A DNA stretch of 64,000 nucleotides from Conchiformibius kuhniae DSM 17694 (lineage in GTDB: Bacteria; Pseudomonadota; Gammaproteobacteria; Burkholderiales; Neisseriaceae): the NCBI RefSeq assembly GCF_000428785.1, contig NZ_AUAP01000002.1, forward strand, positions 244,205-308,204, read 5' to 3'. The position numbers and the translations under genes are program-made. Below the pieces are notes generated by a model. The model had not been told where the DNA came from and did no database searches. It saw nothing but the letters and a program-made list of their open reading frames with translations. The stretch's first letter is position 1, and each line of letters begins with the position of its first letter. This document shows positions 16,376 through 25,240 of this stretch, in pieces.

Positions 16376-17409
16376 ACCGTAATAACCTTTTTCTTGGCAG
16401 CTTGGGCGTCGCCGCATTATTGCTGCCGATTCGGGCGTTTGCCGCACCCTGCATCAAACCACCCACGCAACACACCTATGAATTTAAAGATTGCTTGCAA
16501 GAAAACGGCGTGGCAAGGGTAAAGGATAAGGGAAAATGGGGCTTGCTCGACCGTAACGGGAACGTTGTCGCTGCGCCCACGTTTGACGACATATGCGGAT
16601 TTGCCAAAATAGGATTGGCATGTGCCATCAAAAACGGCAAATCCGGTTTCATCAACCAAAAAGGCGAAACCGTGATTCCCTTTGTGTATGATGATGCTCA
16701 TTCATTCAACGAGGGTTTGGCGGCGGTGGCAAAAAATGACCGCTACGGCTTCATCGACCAATACGGCAAAACCGTGATTCCCCTGCAATACGAAAATGCG
16801 GGCTTATTTGCTTTGGGATTGGCTAATGTCAAACGCAAGGGCAAATACGGCTTTATCAACCGACAGGGCAAAACCGTCCTGCCCTTTATTTATGACGACG
16901 CCGATTCATTTGAGCGCGACATTGCCTTGACCCGCGTTGAAATCAAGGGCAAACCGTCCGTCATCAACACCAAAGGGCAAACAATCGTGCCACCCGGAAA
17001 ATACGATGAAATCCCCTATTTTTATCGGGGCATGGCGGCTGCCCGCAAGAACGGCTACTGGGGATTTATCAACGGGCATGGTGATGTTTTAATCCCCTTT
17101 ATCTATGACGATGTGCAGTATTATTCCGATGATGAAAATCGGATTATGGTCAAATATCAAGGCAAATACGGTATGATTGACCGTGAAAACAACATCATCA
17201 TTCCCTTTGAATATGATTCTTTGTTTAATTTTCAGGAAGGGCTGGCGGTGGCGTTTCGCGGTGAGAAGGCGGGTTTCATCGATGCCAACAATCAAGTGGT
17301 GATTCCCTTTGTTTACGAATATGCGGAATCGTTTGATGAGGGCAAGGCATTTGTACAGCAAAACGGTCGCTGGTTCGGCATTGACCGTCAAGGCAGGCGG
17401 ACGGATTAG
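16372..17409 (+). CDS. WG-repeat exported protein (345 aa)
   Basis: A signal peptide (LGVAALLLPIRAFAA) is followed by about eight WG repeats of roughly 35-45 residues. Each has the pattern KGKWGLLDRNGNVV / GKYGFINRQGKTVLPFIYDDADSF. This repeat forms beta-rich domains in surface and periplasmic proteins, with no fixed function. It is coupled to the Sel1 gene, suggesting the two products work together in the envelope. The TAG stop is formed with the first G of the MITE that follows. Confidence 0.88.
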   Translation: MNRNNLFLGSLGVAALLLPIRAFAAPCIKPPTQHTYEFKDCLQENGVARVKDKGKWGLLDRNGNVVAAPTFDDICGFAKIGLACAIKNGKSGFINQKGETVIPFVYDDAHSFNEGLAAVAKNDRYGFIDQYGKTVIPLQYENAGLFALGLANVKRKGKYGFINRQGKTVLPFIYDDADSFERDIALTRVEIKGKPSVINTKGQTIVPPGKYDEIPYFYRGMAAARKNGYWGFINGHGDVLIPFIYDDVQYYSDDENRIMVKYQGKYGMIDRENNIIIPFEYDSLFNFQEGLAVAFRGEKAGFIDANNQVVIPFVYEYAESFDEGKAFVQQNGRWFGIDRQGRRTD

Positions 17410-17569
17410 GGCGTGTCATCAATTACTTTGCGAAGCGGTTTTTCAAGCAACAATTTGCAGATGCAAGGCGTAAATCCGCGTAAGGTTGGACGCCTTGCAA
17501 GGATTTACAACGCGGCAGATGCAGATTTTGGCTGAAAATACCGCCGCATAAGTAAATGATGACACGCCC
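17409..17569. repeat. MITE with the same ends but a different core, TA-flanked
   Basis: GGGCGTGTCATCAATTAC at the left and TAAATGATGACACGCCC at the right. TA lies at both junctions (17407-17408 and 17570-17571). The interior lacks dRS3. Instead it has GCAAGGCGTAAATCC and, inverted, GCCTTGCAAGGATTTAC. Confidence 0.8.
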
Positions 17570-17574
17570 TAGGT

Positions 17575-18525
17575 TTACAACAATGCCAGCGCGTTCAGAC
17601 ACTGTTCGCGCTGATTGTTTTGCGGGGTGATGCGGGTGTCGGGCAGTTCCAAAACATAGGGCTGACCCGTGTGTTCCGCTTGCAGGACGCGGTGGGCGAG
17701 CAAGCCCGCCAAGCGGTCTTTGCCCGTGCCGGCGGGGTAGTCGCGGTAGGAAATGGTTTGTTTGTCGTTGGCGGGGGCGGGGGCTTCAAAGGCTTTGTCC
17801 ATCAGTTCGCCGCGCTTGGCGTAGGTTTTCCACGCAATGTGTTGCAGGGAGGTGCCGTCAAGGTGCGGTTTTAAAAAGGCGATGTCTTCGCCATGGCTGC
17901 TGTTGTGGCGGGGGGCGTCGGGTTCGGGCGGGGCAGGGTGGTGTCCGCTTTCGGGGGTGTGGGCAATCGGGGCGGGAAAGGCAAGGGCATCGGTTTCCCA
18001 TTCGATTTGTGCTTCGGCATAAAACAGTCCGAACGGGGCGGTGGCGGCAAGGTACAGGCGCAGGGGCGATGAGCGGCGGAATGCGCCGCGCCGTGTCAGG
18101 GGCAAATGCCAGATGCCTTGATAGGGGGCGCGGCCGGTGGTTTCCGCCCGCCGCCACGATGCGGGGGCGCGGTTGCCGTCATCGCTCCACCAAAACACGC
18201 GCCCGCGCCGTGCCGTGCTGTCGCCGCGCAGGGTAATGGCGGCGGTTTCGCCCGCAAAGGCTTCGCCGCGAAAATCCATTTGCCAGCGCAGTCCGAGCAG
18301 TTGCCGTTTGGTCATCAGTGCCGCCACGCCGATAAAGCCCGCCAGCCAAAAGCACACGGCATAGGCGACATTGACCTGATAATTGACCGCGCCCACCCAC
18401 ACCGCGCCGCACAAAACCGCCAAGCCCAAGCACAATTTGGTCGGGCGTAGACGCACATGGCGGGCGGCGAGCGTGCCGCTTTCGCGCAGGTGCAGCGTGT
18501 GCGGCTGCCGTTCAAACCGCGACAT
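17575..18525 (-). CDS. DUF58 domain membrane protein
   Basis: A member of the DUF58 group usually paired with MoxR ATPases. Two membrane segments lie near the N-terminus (about residues 30-72). A cytoplasmic part follows with the conserved RRGAF..SPLRLYLAATAPFGLFYA and a von Willebrand-like DUF58 core (HGEDIAFLKPHLDGTSLQHIAWKTYAK). The product is thought to act in chaperone-like maturation with MoxR. It overlaps moxR by 14 bases. The C-terminus ends just inside a MITE flank. Confidence 0.85.
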   Translation of the reverse strand: MSRFERQPHTLHLRESGTLAARHVRLRPTKLCLGLAVLCGAVWVGAVNYQVNVAYAVCFWLAGFIGVAALMTKRQLLGLRWQMDFRGEAFAGETAAITLRGDSTARRGRVFWWSDDGNRAPASWRRAETTGRAPYQGIWHLPLTRRGAFRRSSPLRLYLAATAPFGLFYAEAQIEWETDALAFPAPIAHTPESGHHPAPPEPDAPRHNSSHGEDIAFLKPHLDGTSLQHIAWKTYAKRGELMDKAFEAPAPANDKQTISYRDYPAGTGKDRLAGLLAHRVLQAEHTGQPYVLELPDTRITPQNNQREQCLNALALL

Positions 18526-19420
18526 GGTCGCGTATTTCCGCCAAGGTGTCGGCGGTGCTGCGTTGGTGCAGTGGCTGCAAACGGTGGTTGCCCACCGGTA
18601 CCCATACCGCCTGCACGTCTTCGGGCAGCACGAAATTGCGCCCCGCCAAAAACGCCCATGCTTTTGCCGCTTTAATCACCGCCAAGCCCGCACGCGGACT
18701 CAAGCCCAAAGCAAACACACCGGGACGGCGCGTTGCCGCCACCAAGCGGTACACATATGCCGCCACCGTTTCGGAAACGGTGATGGCGGCAGCTTGCTGC
18801 TGCCACTGCCGCAAGGTTTCGGGCGACGCGCAGGCTTGGATTTTCGGCAGCAGACGGCGGCGGTCGCCCTGATGGTAAAGCTGTATTTCCGCCTGTTCGA
18901 CCGGATAATCCATGCTCAAGCGCATCATGAAGCGGTCGAGTTGCGATTCGGGCAGGGGGAAAGTGCCGAGCTGTTCGCTGGGGTTTTGCGTGGCGACCAC
19001 CAAAAAGGGCTTGGGCAGACGGTAGGTTTTGCCGTCCACCGACACCTGTCCTTCTTCCATGGCTTCGAGCAGGGCGGATTGCACTTTGGGCGGGGCGCGG
19101 TTGATTTCGTCTGCCAGCACGAAGGGGGTGAACACGGGGCCCGGATGGAATTTGAAGGTGGCTTGGGCGGGCTGGAACACGTTTACCCCGAGCAGGTCGG
19201 CGGGGAGCATGTCGTTGGTAAACTGCACCCGCCGCAGGGGAATGCCCAATACCGCCGCCAATGCGCCCGCCAGCGTGGTTTTGCCCACGCCCGGCACATC
19301 TTCAAGCAAAACGTGTCCGCCCGCCAACACGCAGGCGAGCAGTTGTTGCATCAGCGCGGGTTTGCCCAAAATCACGCCGTTGAGCTGTTTGAGCGCGGGT
19401 TCGAAAACGGGATTTGCCAT
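18512..19420 (-). CDS. MoxR-family AAA+ ATPase
   Basis: AAA+ ATPase with Walker A DVPGVGKTTLA, Walker B VLADEINRAPP, sensor 1 ATQNP and the FPLPESQLDRFMM motif of MoxR proteins. The frame is open upstream, but the ATG at 19420 (MANPVFEPALKQLNGVILGK) fits the family start. It lies between an upstream lipoprotein gene (7 bp away) and DUF58, suggesting a three-gene envelope operon. Confidence 0.92.
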   Translation of the reverse strand: MANPVFEPALKQLNGVILGKPALMQQLLACVLAGGHVLLEDVPGVGKTTLAGALAAVLGIPLRRVQFTNDMLPADLLGVNVFQPAQATFKFHPGPVFTPFVLADEINRAPPKVQSALLEAMEEGQVSVDGKTYRLPKPFLVVATQNPSEQLGTFPLPESQLDRFMMRLSMDYPVEQAEIQLYHQGDRRRLLPKIQACASPETLRQWQQQAAAITVSETVAAYVYRLVAATRRPGVFALGLSPRAGLAVIKAAKAWAFLAGRNFVLPEDVQAVWVPVGNHRLQPLHQRSTADTLAEIRDHVAV

Positions 19421-19427
19421 GGCTGCC

Positions 19428-20489
19428 TTATTGAATGCTGAATGAATCCAAATATTTGATGCGCTCGCGGGTTTTGCGGATGTCGCACTGGATGTGCAGG
19501 TATTGGCTTTCCGCATCGTCCGCGCCTTTTTCGGCGGCACTGCGGCAGTCGCGGTTTTTGCGGTTTTCCCAATGCTGCTGTTCTTCAATCAGACCTTGTT
19601 GGATTTGCGGCTCGATGTTGTGCCAAGCGTTTTTGATGTCGCGGTCGGCACTTTTGTGGGCATCTCGTGCCGCTTCCAAACGGCTTTCGCTGACGCGGCT
19701 TGGCGGGGCGGCTTCCGCCGTTTCGGCGGCGGGGGCTTGCGTTTCGGGGGGGGCGAGTTGGCGTTGGCTTTCTTCGGGGCGCGGCGGCGGCGGGGTCAGG
19801 GTTTCGACTTCATCGGGACGAATCACCGTTTGCGCGCGCGGCACTTCGGCATTGCGCAGGGCGGCATCGCGGCTGAGCGGTTTGCCGTTGACCACAATCA
19901 TGTCTTTTACGCCGTAGGAGAGCAGCGCGGCGGTAATCACATTGCCCAGCAGGCTCAAATTGCCGTCGCTGTAATTGACGGCAAAATGCTGTGGGTCGGG
20001 ATTGACGCGGTAGTCCAGTTGCGCCATCACCGCTTGTCCGTCAAAACGCAGGTTGTTGTTGGCGGTGCGGTTCAAGATGATTTCGGCGGGCGACATGTTT
20101 TCCAAAATCGGCGCATAACGCTCGGCGGTGTCGAGCAGGGCCTGCGGGATAATCACGTTGATTTGCGCGGTACAGAGCTTGGCATCGGCGCGTACCGACT
20201 GCATGCGTACCTGCAGGCGGTCGGCGGCGGCGGCGATTTTATCGGCATCGATAAAACGGCGTTTGTCCTGCTCGGCGGCGCGTTGGGCTTCGCGGCGGAT
20301 GGTTTGGCGCAGATTTTCGCGGATGTCGGGCAATACGGCGGGGTGGCGGCAATCGGCCAGCTCGCGCACTTCTTTGGAAACGGGCGGTTCGCGGTCGGTA
20401 TCGGCAGGGCATGCGCCCAATACCGCCACCGCGCCCAACAGCGATACGCCTTTGACAATTTTCCTGCCGGATTTGGCAAATTGAAACAT
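19428..20489 (-). CDS. Lipoprotein with C-terminal LprI/DUF1311-like region (353 aa)
   Basis: The signal peptide and lipobox VLGAC come first (about residues 16-24). The central part (about 50-220) reads as a folded domain I do not recognise, with QINVIIPQALLDTAERYAPILENM and HFAVNYSDGNLSLLGN. A Pro/Glu-rich linker follows. The final 90 residues contain WENRKNRDCRSAAEKGADDAES, which resembles the LprI-like DUF1311 pattern found in lysozyme-inhibitor-type lipoproteins. A C8 tract in the coding strand (19747-19754) encodes part of the Pro linker. It is the first gene of the MoxR-DUF58 operon. Confidence 0.7.
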   Translation of the reverse strand: MFQFAKSGRKIVKGVSLLGAVAVLGACPADTDREPPVSKEVRELADCRHPAVLPDIRENLRQTIRREAQRAAEQDKRRFIDADKIAAAADRLQVRMQSVRADAKLCTAQINVIIPQALLDTAERYAPILENMSPAEIILNRTANNNLRFDGQAVMAQLDYRVNPDPQHFAVNYSDGNLSLLGNVITAALLSYGVKDMIVVNGKPLSRDAALRNAEVPRAQTVIRPDEVETLTPPPPRPEESQRQLAPPETQAPAAETAEAAPPSRVSESRLEAARDAHKSADRDIKNAWHNIEPQIQQGLIEEQQHWENRKNRDCRSAAEKGADDAESQYLHIQCDIRKTRERIKYLDSFSIQ

Positions 20490-20532
20490 CACGGGTTTCC
20501 TGAAATGGTGAACAAAACGTGTCCGAATCATA

Positions 20533-20576
20533 ACAAAAAAACATGCGGGACGTGCGGATTTTCCCGCGCACGTCCC
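20533..20576 (-). terminator. Terminator of gltS
   Basis: A 10-bp stem GGGACGTGCG / CGCACGTCCC is followed on the minus strand by a run of seven T. It lies between gltS and the next minus-strand gene. Confidence 0.85.
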
Positions 20577-20610
20577 GAATACAGGGCTTTTTGGGCGTCT
20601 GCACAACAGA

Positions 20611-21861
20611 CTATTTGCCCAAAAACTCCATAAACATGCCGATGATGGCGAAATTGACGAAGTCGATGAAGAATGCGCCGACCAAAGGCACAATCAAAAA
20701 GGCTTTGTGCGATGCGCCGAAGGTGTTGGTGATGGACTGCATGTTGGCAACGGCGGTGGGGGTTGCGCCCATGCCGAAGCCGCAATGGCCTGCCGCCAGC
20801 ACCGCCGCATCGTAGTCGCGCCCCATCACGCGGAAGGTGACGAAGTAGGCAAACGCAATCATCAGCAGCGTTTGCACCGCCAAAATCGCCGACATCGCGC
20901 CCACCATGCCGGAGAGCTGCCACAGCTTCATGCTCATCAGCGCCATCGCCAAAAACAGGCTCAAAGAAGCGTTGCCGAACACGTCGATGGCACGGTCGAA
21001 CATGTCGAATTTGAACACGGTGGTCAGCAGGTTGCGCAGCACCACGCCAAAGCCCAACGCCCACACGAATTGGGGCAGTTTTTTCATGGTTTCGTGGTCG
21101 GCAAACACTTCTTTCATGACGGCGGAAAACGCCAAACAGGCAGCAAACAGTGCCATGGTTTCTACGGCGGACGAGGCGGTAATCAGGCGTTGTTGTTTGG
21201 CGCTTTCGAAGGTGTGGTCGTCGTATTGTCCGGGCGCATCGGTGCGGTTGGGGGCGTTGCTGCCGAGCGGTTGCCGTCCCATTTTGTTGACCAGACGCCG
21301 CGCCACCGGCCCGCCAATCAGTCCGCCCGCCACCAAGCCGAAGGTTGCCGATACAATCGCCATTTCCGTTGCGCCGGCAATGCCGTATTGTTTGGTGAGG
21401 ATGTCGCCGTAGGTTGCGCCCGTGCCGTGTCCGCCCACCAGTGTAATCGAGCCGGTAATCAGACCGATGAGGGGGTGTTGTCCCAGTGCCGCCGCCATGC
21501 CCACGCCCACTGCGTTTTGCACCAGAATGAAGCCGCTCACCAGCAGCAAAAACACCACCAAGGGCAATCCGCCCTGTTTGAGCCGCGAAAAATCCGCCGA
21601 CAAGCCGATGGAGGCGAAGAAAATCAGCATAAAGGCATCTTGCAGGGCTTTTTCGATTTTAAATTCCATGCCGAATGCCGCGTGCAGCACCGTTACCAGC
21701 AGGGCGGCGAGCAAGCCGCCGGCAACGGGCTCGGGAATGTTGAAGTCGCGCAGAAATTTGATGCGCGACACCAAAATTTTGCCCAGCAGCAGCACCACTG
21801 TGGCGGCAATCAAGGTGTAGTAACCGTTTAATACAATCGGTTCCAAAGTTGAGGGGTTCAT
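20611..21861 (-). CDS. gltS: Sodium/glutamate symporter
   Basis: An inner-membrane Na+-dependent glutamate uptake carrier. About 12 hydrophobic segments are visible. Hallmarks include IPEPVAGGLLAALL near the N-terminus, the glycine-rich re-entrant loop GSITLVGGHGTGATYGD, and a second loop AAGHCGFGMGATPTAVANMQ. These are the duplicated loops of this family. The ATG at 21861 follows AAAAAGGAACTTTG. Confidence 0.95.
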   Translation of the reverse strand: MNPSTLEPIVLNGYYTLIAATVVLLLGKILVSRIKFLRDFNIPEPVAGGLLAALLVTVLHAAFGMEFKIEKALQDAFMLIFFASIGLSADFSRLKQGGLPLVVFLLLVSGFILVQNAVGVGMAAALGQHPLIGLITGSITLVGGHGTGATYGDILTKQYGIAGATEMAIVSATFGLVAGGLIGGPVARRLVNKMGRQPLGSNAPNRTDAPGQYDDHTFESAKQQRLITASSAVETMALFAACLAFSAVMKEVFADHETMKKLPQFVWALGFGVVLRNLLTTVFKFDMFDRAIDVFGNASLSLFLAMALMSMKLWQLSGMVGAMSAILAVQTLLMIAFAYFVTFRVMGRDYDAAVLAAGHCGFGMGATPTAVANMQSITNTFGASHKAFLIVPLVGAFFIDFVNFAIIGMFMEFLGK

Positions 21862-21957
21862 CAAAGTTCCTTTTTGGTGTGAAACCAAGCAAACAAAAGC
21901 GGGAACGCGATAATAATCCGTTCTGCAGACAAATGTCAAAATCCGCCGCGCTGCCGG

Positions 21958-23139
21958 TTAAAATTCGGCATCGGCGGGGTCGCTGACGATGAAGTTGGCA
22001 TCGGGCGGCGGCGGCAGCAGCGCGGACAGGTTCAGTGCTTGGGCGTTCAGGGTGGGATAACGGCTGAAGCTGATTTGGTAACCGCCGCCCGTGCCTTGCA
22101 AGCGTGCGTGTGCGCCGAGCGGGAAGGTGGTTTTGTTGGCAATATGCCCAAAGGGAAAACCCGTGTAAACGGGAATGCCCGCCGCCCGCGACACGGTTTG
22201 CGCCACTGCCGTCAGGTTGTAGCCCGCATCGTAGGTGTCGCGGATGTTGCCCATGCGGAAATCGCCCAGCACCACCGCTTGCTGCTTTTTCAACACGCCT
22301 GCCAGCAGCAGGGTGTAGAGCATTCGCTCGATGCGGTAGGGCTGTTCGGACACGTCTTCCAAAAACAAAATTCCGCCTTTTACGTCCGGCAGGTAGGGGC
22401 TGCCCGCCAGCGATGCCAACACGCTCAAATTGCCGCCCCACAGCGTGCCCTCCACATTGCGCACGGGGCTGCTTTGAAACGCGGGTACGGATACGGTGAT
22501 GTGCGCGGAGGTGGTGGTTTGGATAAAGCTGTCCATCGTGTAAACGGACGGCACGGCTTTGGCAAATTCGCTGTAGAGCATCGGGCCGGCAAAAGACGGC
22601 ATGCCGTGCGCGAGCAGGGCGGTTTGAATGGCGGTAACGTCGCTGAAGCCGAACAACAGGGTTTGTTTTTCGCGCATACGCGCCGCCAAGCTCGCCCAAT
22701 CGATGTGCGGCAGCAAACGCGCCGCACCGTAGCCGCCGCGCACGCCCATCAGCACTTTCGGGGTGGGCGCGCGCCCGTTGGCGACGTTTTGCAAATCGGC
22801 GATGCGTTCGGCATCGCTGCCGGCAAAACGCTGGAAACGGCGGTAGGCGGCTTGGTGGTTGCTTACCGCAAAGCCTGCTTGAAACAAGCGGTTCAACCCC
22901 GTTTCCAAGCGCGAAGGGTCTTCGGCATAGCCCGAGCTGGCAAACAGGCGCAGGGTGTTTTCCGCACCGGCGGGGCGTTGCGCGGGCTGCGGCGCGGGTG
23001 TGTGGACGGCGTGGGGCGTGTCGGGGCGGGTTGGGGCAACGGTAACGGTTTTGCCGCCGCCGCACGCGCCCAGCAAGCCGCTTCCCACTGCCGCCGCCGC
23101 GCCTTGCAGCAGACGGCGGCGAGAGAAAATCGGGTTCAT
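21958..23139 (-). CDS. ldcA: LD-carboxypeptidase (murein tetrapeptide carboxypeptidase), exported
   Basis: Removes the terminal D-Ala from murein tetrapeptides. RGGYGAARLLPHIDWASLA and the nucleophile elbow FGFSDVTA (Ser) are present. Later FLEDVSEQPYRIERML and GIPVYTGFPFGHIANKTTFPLG should carry the Glu and His of the triad. Unusually for the cytosolic E. coli-type enzyme, the N-terminus has SRRRLLQGAAAAVG and the lipobox LLGAC, which suggests a twin-arginine-exported lipoprotein. Its start lies at the end of gene-start repeat C. Confidence 0.87.
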   Translation of the reverse strand: MNPIFSRRRLLQGAAAAVGSGLLGACGGGKTVTVAPTRPDTPHAVHTPAPQPAQRPAGAENTLRLFASSGYAEDPSRLETGLNRLFQAGFAVSNHQAAYRRFQRFAGSDAERIADLQNVANGRAPTPKVLMGVRGGYGAARLLPHIDWASLAARMREKQTLLFGFSDVTAIQTALLAHGMPSFAGPMLYSEFAKAVPSVYTMDSFIQTTTSAHITVSVPAFQSSPVRNVEGTLWGGNLSVLASLAGSPYLPDVKGGILFLEDVSEQPYRIERMLYTLLLAGVLKKQQAVVLGDFRMGNIRDTYDAGYNLTAVAQTVSRAAGIPVYTGFPFGHIANKTTFPLGAHARLQGTGGGYQISFSRYPTLNAQALNLSALLPPPPDANFIVSDPADAEF

Positions 23140-23276
23140 CAAAATTCCTTTTCAGTTTGAAACCCCGCCGTTTACGGCGGTAAAATGGCTTTATGATTCG
23201 GGTGGGGCGTAAGCCCGTCCGAATCAGGGCAAAGCATGGGGCTGTGCTTTATGTGCCGCCCTGTGCGTTGAAACAT
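23140..23276 (-). repeat. Gene-start repeat copy C, between the HIT gene and ldcA
   Basis: An intact copy. It has the ATTCGGACGGGCTTACGCCC hairpin, the perfect CCGCCG-TAAA-CGGCGG hairpin, and TTTCAAACTGAAAAGGAATTTTG before the ldcA ATG. Its beginning encodes the last residues (CFNAQGGT) and stop of the upstream HIT gene. Confidence 0.88.
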
Positions 23277-23692
23277 GAATATTCCTTTTCTGATTGGTTT
23301 AACAGGGTTTTGACTTGTTCCGCCCAGTTTTCGGGCAGCTTGAAAGCGTGCGGCCGCACCGCTTGCGCCCACACCGGTGCGGGAAAACAGGCATCGTCTT
23401 CAAAACGGGCAATCACATGCCAATGCAAATGCGGCACCATATTTCCCAAGCTCGCCAAATTGATTTTGGCGGGGCGCAACACCTGCCGCATCGCCGCTTC
23501 CACGCGGTACACCGCGTCCATCAGCTCGGCGCGGCGGGCGGGCGGCAGGTCGGTCATCTCGGCGGTGTGTTCGCGCCAAATCACACGGCAAAAGGCGGGC
23601 GCGTTGGCTTCGTCATGCACGGCAATCACGCGCCAAAGCGGGCGTTCCAGCAAAACGTGTTCGGCAGTGGGGGCGCAAAGCGGGCAGTTCAT
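23249..23692 (-). CDS. HIT-family hydrolase
   Basis: A histidine-triad nucleotide-binding protein, related to dinucleoside polyphosphate hydrolases. A CPLC pair lies at the N-terminus, and the triad region is HLHWHVIARFEDD near residue 105. The start was set at 23692 because AAGGA of repeat D abuts the earlier ATG at 23698. The C-terminal SCFNAQGGT is an extension contributed by repeat C. Substrate not predictable. Confidence 0.87.
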   Translation of the reverse strand: MNCPLCAPTAEHVLLERPLWRVIAVHDEANAPAFCRVIWREHTAEMTDLPPARRAELMDAVYRVEAAMRQVLRPAKINLASLGNMVPHLHWHVIARFEDDACFPAPVWAQAVRPHAFKLPENWAEQVKTLLNQSEKEYSCFNAQGGT

Positions 23693-23830
23693 CAACATTC
23701 CTTTTCGGTTTGAAACCCCGCCGTTTGCGGCGGTAAAACAGCTTTTTATGCGGGCGGGGTGTAAGCCCGTCCGAATCAGGGCAAAGCATGGGGCTGTTGT
23801 GCTTTATGTGCAGCCCTGTGCGTTGAAACA
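23693..23830 (-). repeat. Gene-start repeat copy D, upstream of the HIT gene
   Basis: Near-identical to copy C, with CCGCCG-CAAA-CGGCGG and TTTCAAACCGAAAAGGAATGTTG. With the next entry it fills most of the 386-base gap between the HIT gene and dapE. Confidence 0.87.
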
Positions 23831-24079
23831 TCGGCGTTCCTGAAAAACGGGGAAGCGGCAGATTGTAACAAAGGCAGCGGCGCGGCGGCACGGCAGACGG
23901 CGGAAGATGTGGCGTTTGTGCGACACGGCGCAAGGATTTTGGACACAAACACCGTTGTTTGAAACATTTGAAAATGAGCGTAATGATAAACGCGCCGTCA
24001 TTCCCACCTGCACGGGAATGACGGATTTTTTTATATTGCACTGAATTTTCAGTATAAAAATTTAATTGATGACACGCCC
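23831..24079. repeat. Unassigned spacer plus the right half of a MITE ending at the dapE stop
   Basis: 23831-23967 shows nothing I can name. From about 23968 the sequence matches the interior and right end of the MITE family. One dRS3 palindrome and AATTTAATTGATGACACGCCC are present, then TA. The left terminal repeat is missing. Confidence 0.7.
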
Positions 24080-25209
24080 TAAGCAGCAGACAGCAAACGC
24101 CGTATCACCCGTTCGTACACCTGCGACAAGCGTTCGATGTCCGCCAACAACACGTTTTCATTGATTTGATGAATGCTTTCGTTTACAAAGCCCAGTTCCA
24201 CCAATTCCGTTGCCACCGCTTTGATAAAACGCCCGTCCGAAGTGCCGCCCGAAGTGGACAGTTTTGCTTCCACGCCGCACACTTCGCGCACGGCGGCTTG
24301 CACGGCTTCGGTAAGCACGCCCGCTTCGGTCAGGAACGGATTGCCCGACAAATTCCACGTCAAATCATAGTCCAAACCGTGTTTGTCCAAAATGGTGTGG
24401 ACACGCCGTTTTAAGTTGTCCGCGCTGTTTTCGGTGCTGAAGCGGAAATTGAATTTGACTTCCGCGCTGCCCGGAATCACATTGGTCGCGCCCGTGCCGC
24501 CGTGGATATTGGAAATTTGAAAACCGGTGGGTGGAAAATAAGCGTTGCCGCTATCCCATTGTTCGGCAATCAATTCTGCCAGAGCGGGCGCGGCGGCGTG
24601 AATCGGATTGCGTGCCAAATGCGGATAGGCGATGTGCCCCTGCCTGCCTTTGACGGTGAGCGTGCCGGAGAGCGAACCGCGCCGCCCGTTTTTAACGGTG
24701 TCGCCCAGTTCGCGCTCGGCGGTGGGTTCGCCAACGATGCAAAAATCTATTTTTTCGCCGCGTTGTTTTAAAATATCAACGACTTTGGTGGTGCCGTCCC
24801 GCGCATCGCCTTCTTCGTCCGAAGTAATCAGCAGCGCAAGGCTGCCTGAAAAATCGGGCTGCGCCGCGAGAAAACGCTCGCACGCGGTTACGAAACAGGC
24901 AATCGCGGTTTTCATGTCCGCCGCGCCGCGCGCATACAAACGCCCGTCCCGCTCGGTCGGCACAAACGGCGGCGAATGCCATTGCGCCTCATCGCCGGTG
25001 GGGACGACGTCGGTATGCCCCGCAAAACACAGCACGGGTGCGGACGTGCCGCGCCGCGCCCAAAAATTTTTGGTGTCGCCGAAATCCAGTTGTTCCACGG
25101 TGAAACCGAGACGGCGCAAACACTCGGCGAGCAGGTCTTGGCAGCCCGCGTCATCGGGGGTGAGCGAGGGGCGGGCGAGCAGTTGTTTGGCAAGGTCGAG
25201 AGTGGTCAT
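24079..25209 (-). CDS. dapE: Succinyl-diaminopimelate desuccinylase
   Basis: A zinc enzyme of the lysine/meso-diaminopimelate pathway. Metal and catalytic residues lie in FAGHTDVVPTGD, GRLYARGAADMKTA, ITSDEEGDARDGT and CIVGEPTA. STSGGTSDGRFI and the C-terminal NESIHQINE are typical of DapE. The start MTTLDLAKQLL (25209) was chosen over the longer frame. An uptake-like word lies within the coding region at about 24838. Its TAG stop is formed at a MITE end. Confidence 0.96.
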   Translation of the reverse strand: MTTLDLAKQLLARPSLTPDDAGCQDLLAECLRRLGFTVEQLDFGDTKNFWARRGTSAPVLCFAGHTDVVPTGDEAQWHSPPFVPTERDGRLYARGAADMKTAIACFVTACERFLAAQPDFSGSLALLITSDEEGDARDGTTKVVDILKQRGEKIDFCIVGEPTAERELGDTVKNGRRGSLSGTLTVKGRQGHIAYPHLARNPIHAAAPALAELIAEQWDSGNAYFPPTGFQISNIHGGTGATNVIPGSAEVKFNFRFSTENSADNLKRRVHTILDKHGLDYDLTWNLSGNPFLTEAGVLTEAVQAAVREVCGVEAKLSTSGGTSDGRFIKAVATELVELGFVNESIHQINENVLLADIERLSQVYERVIRRLLSAA

Positions 25210-25240
25210 GATGCGGGCAAAAGGTGCATTGTACCGCGTG

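Noticed and set aside
19747..19754. C8 tract inside the 353-aa lipoprotein gene as a phase switch
   Set aside because: The reading frame is intact and the tract is short and Pro-coding; no sign of variability from one sequence.
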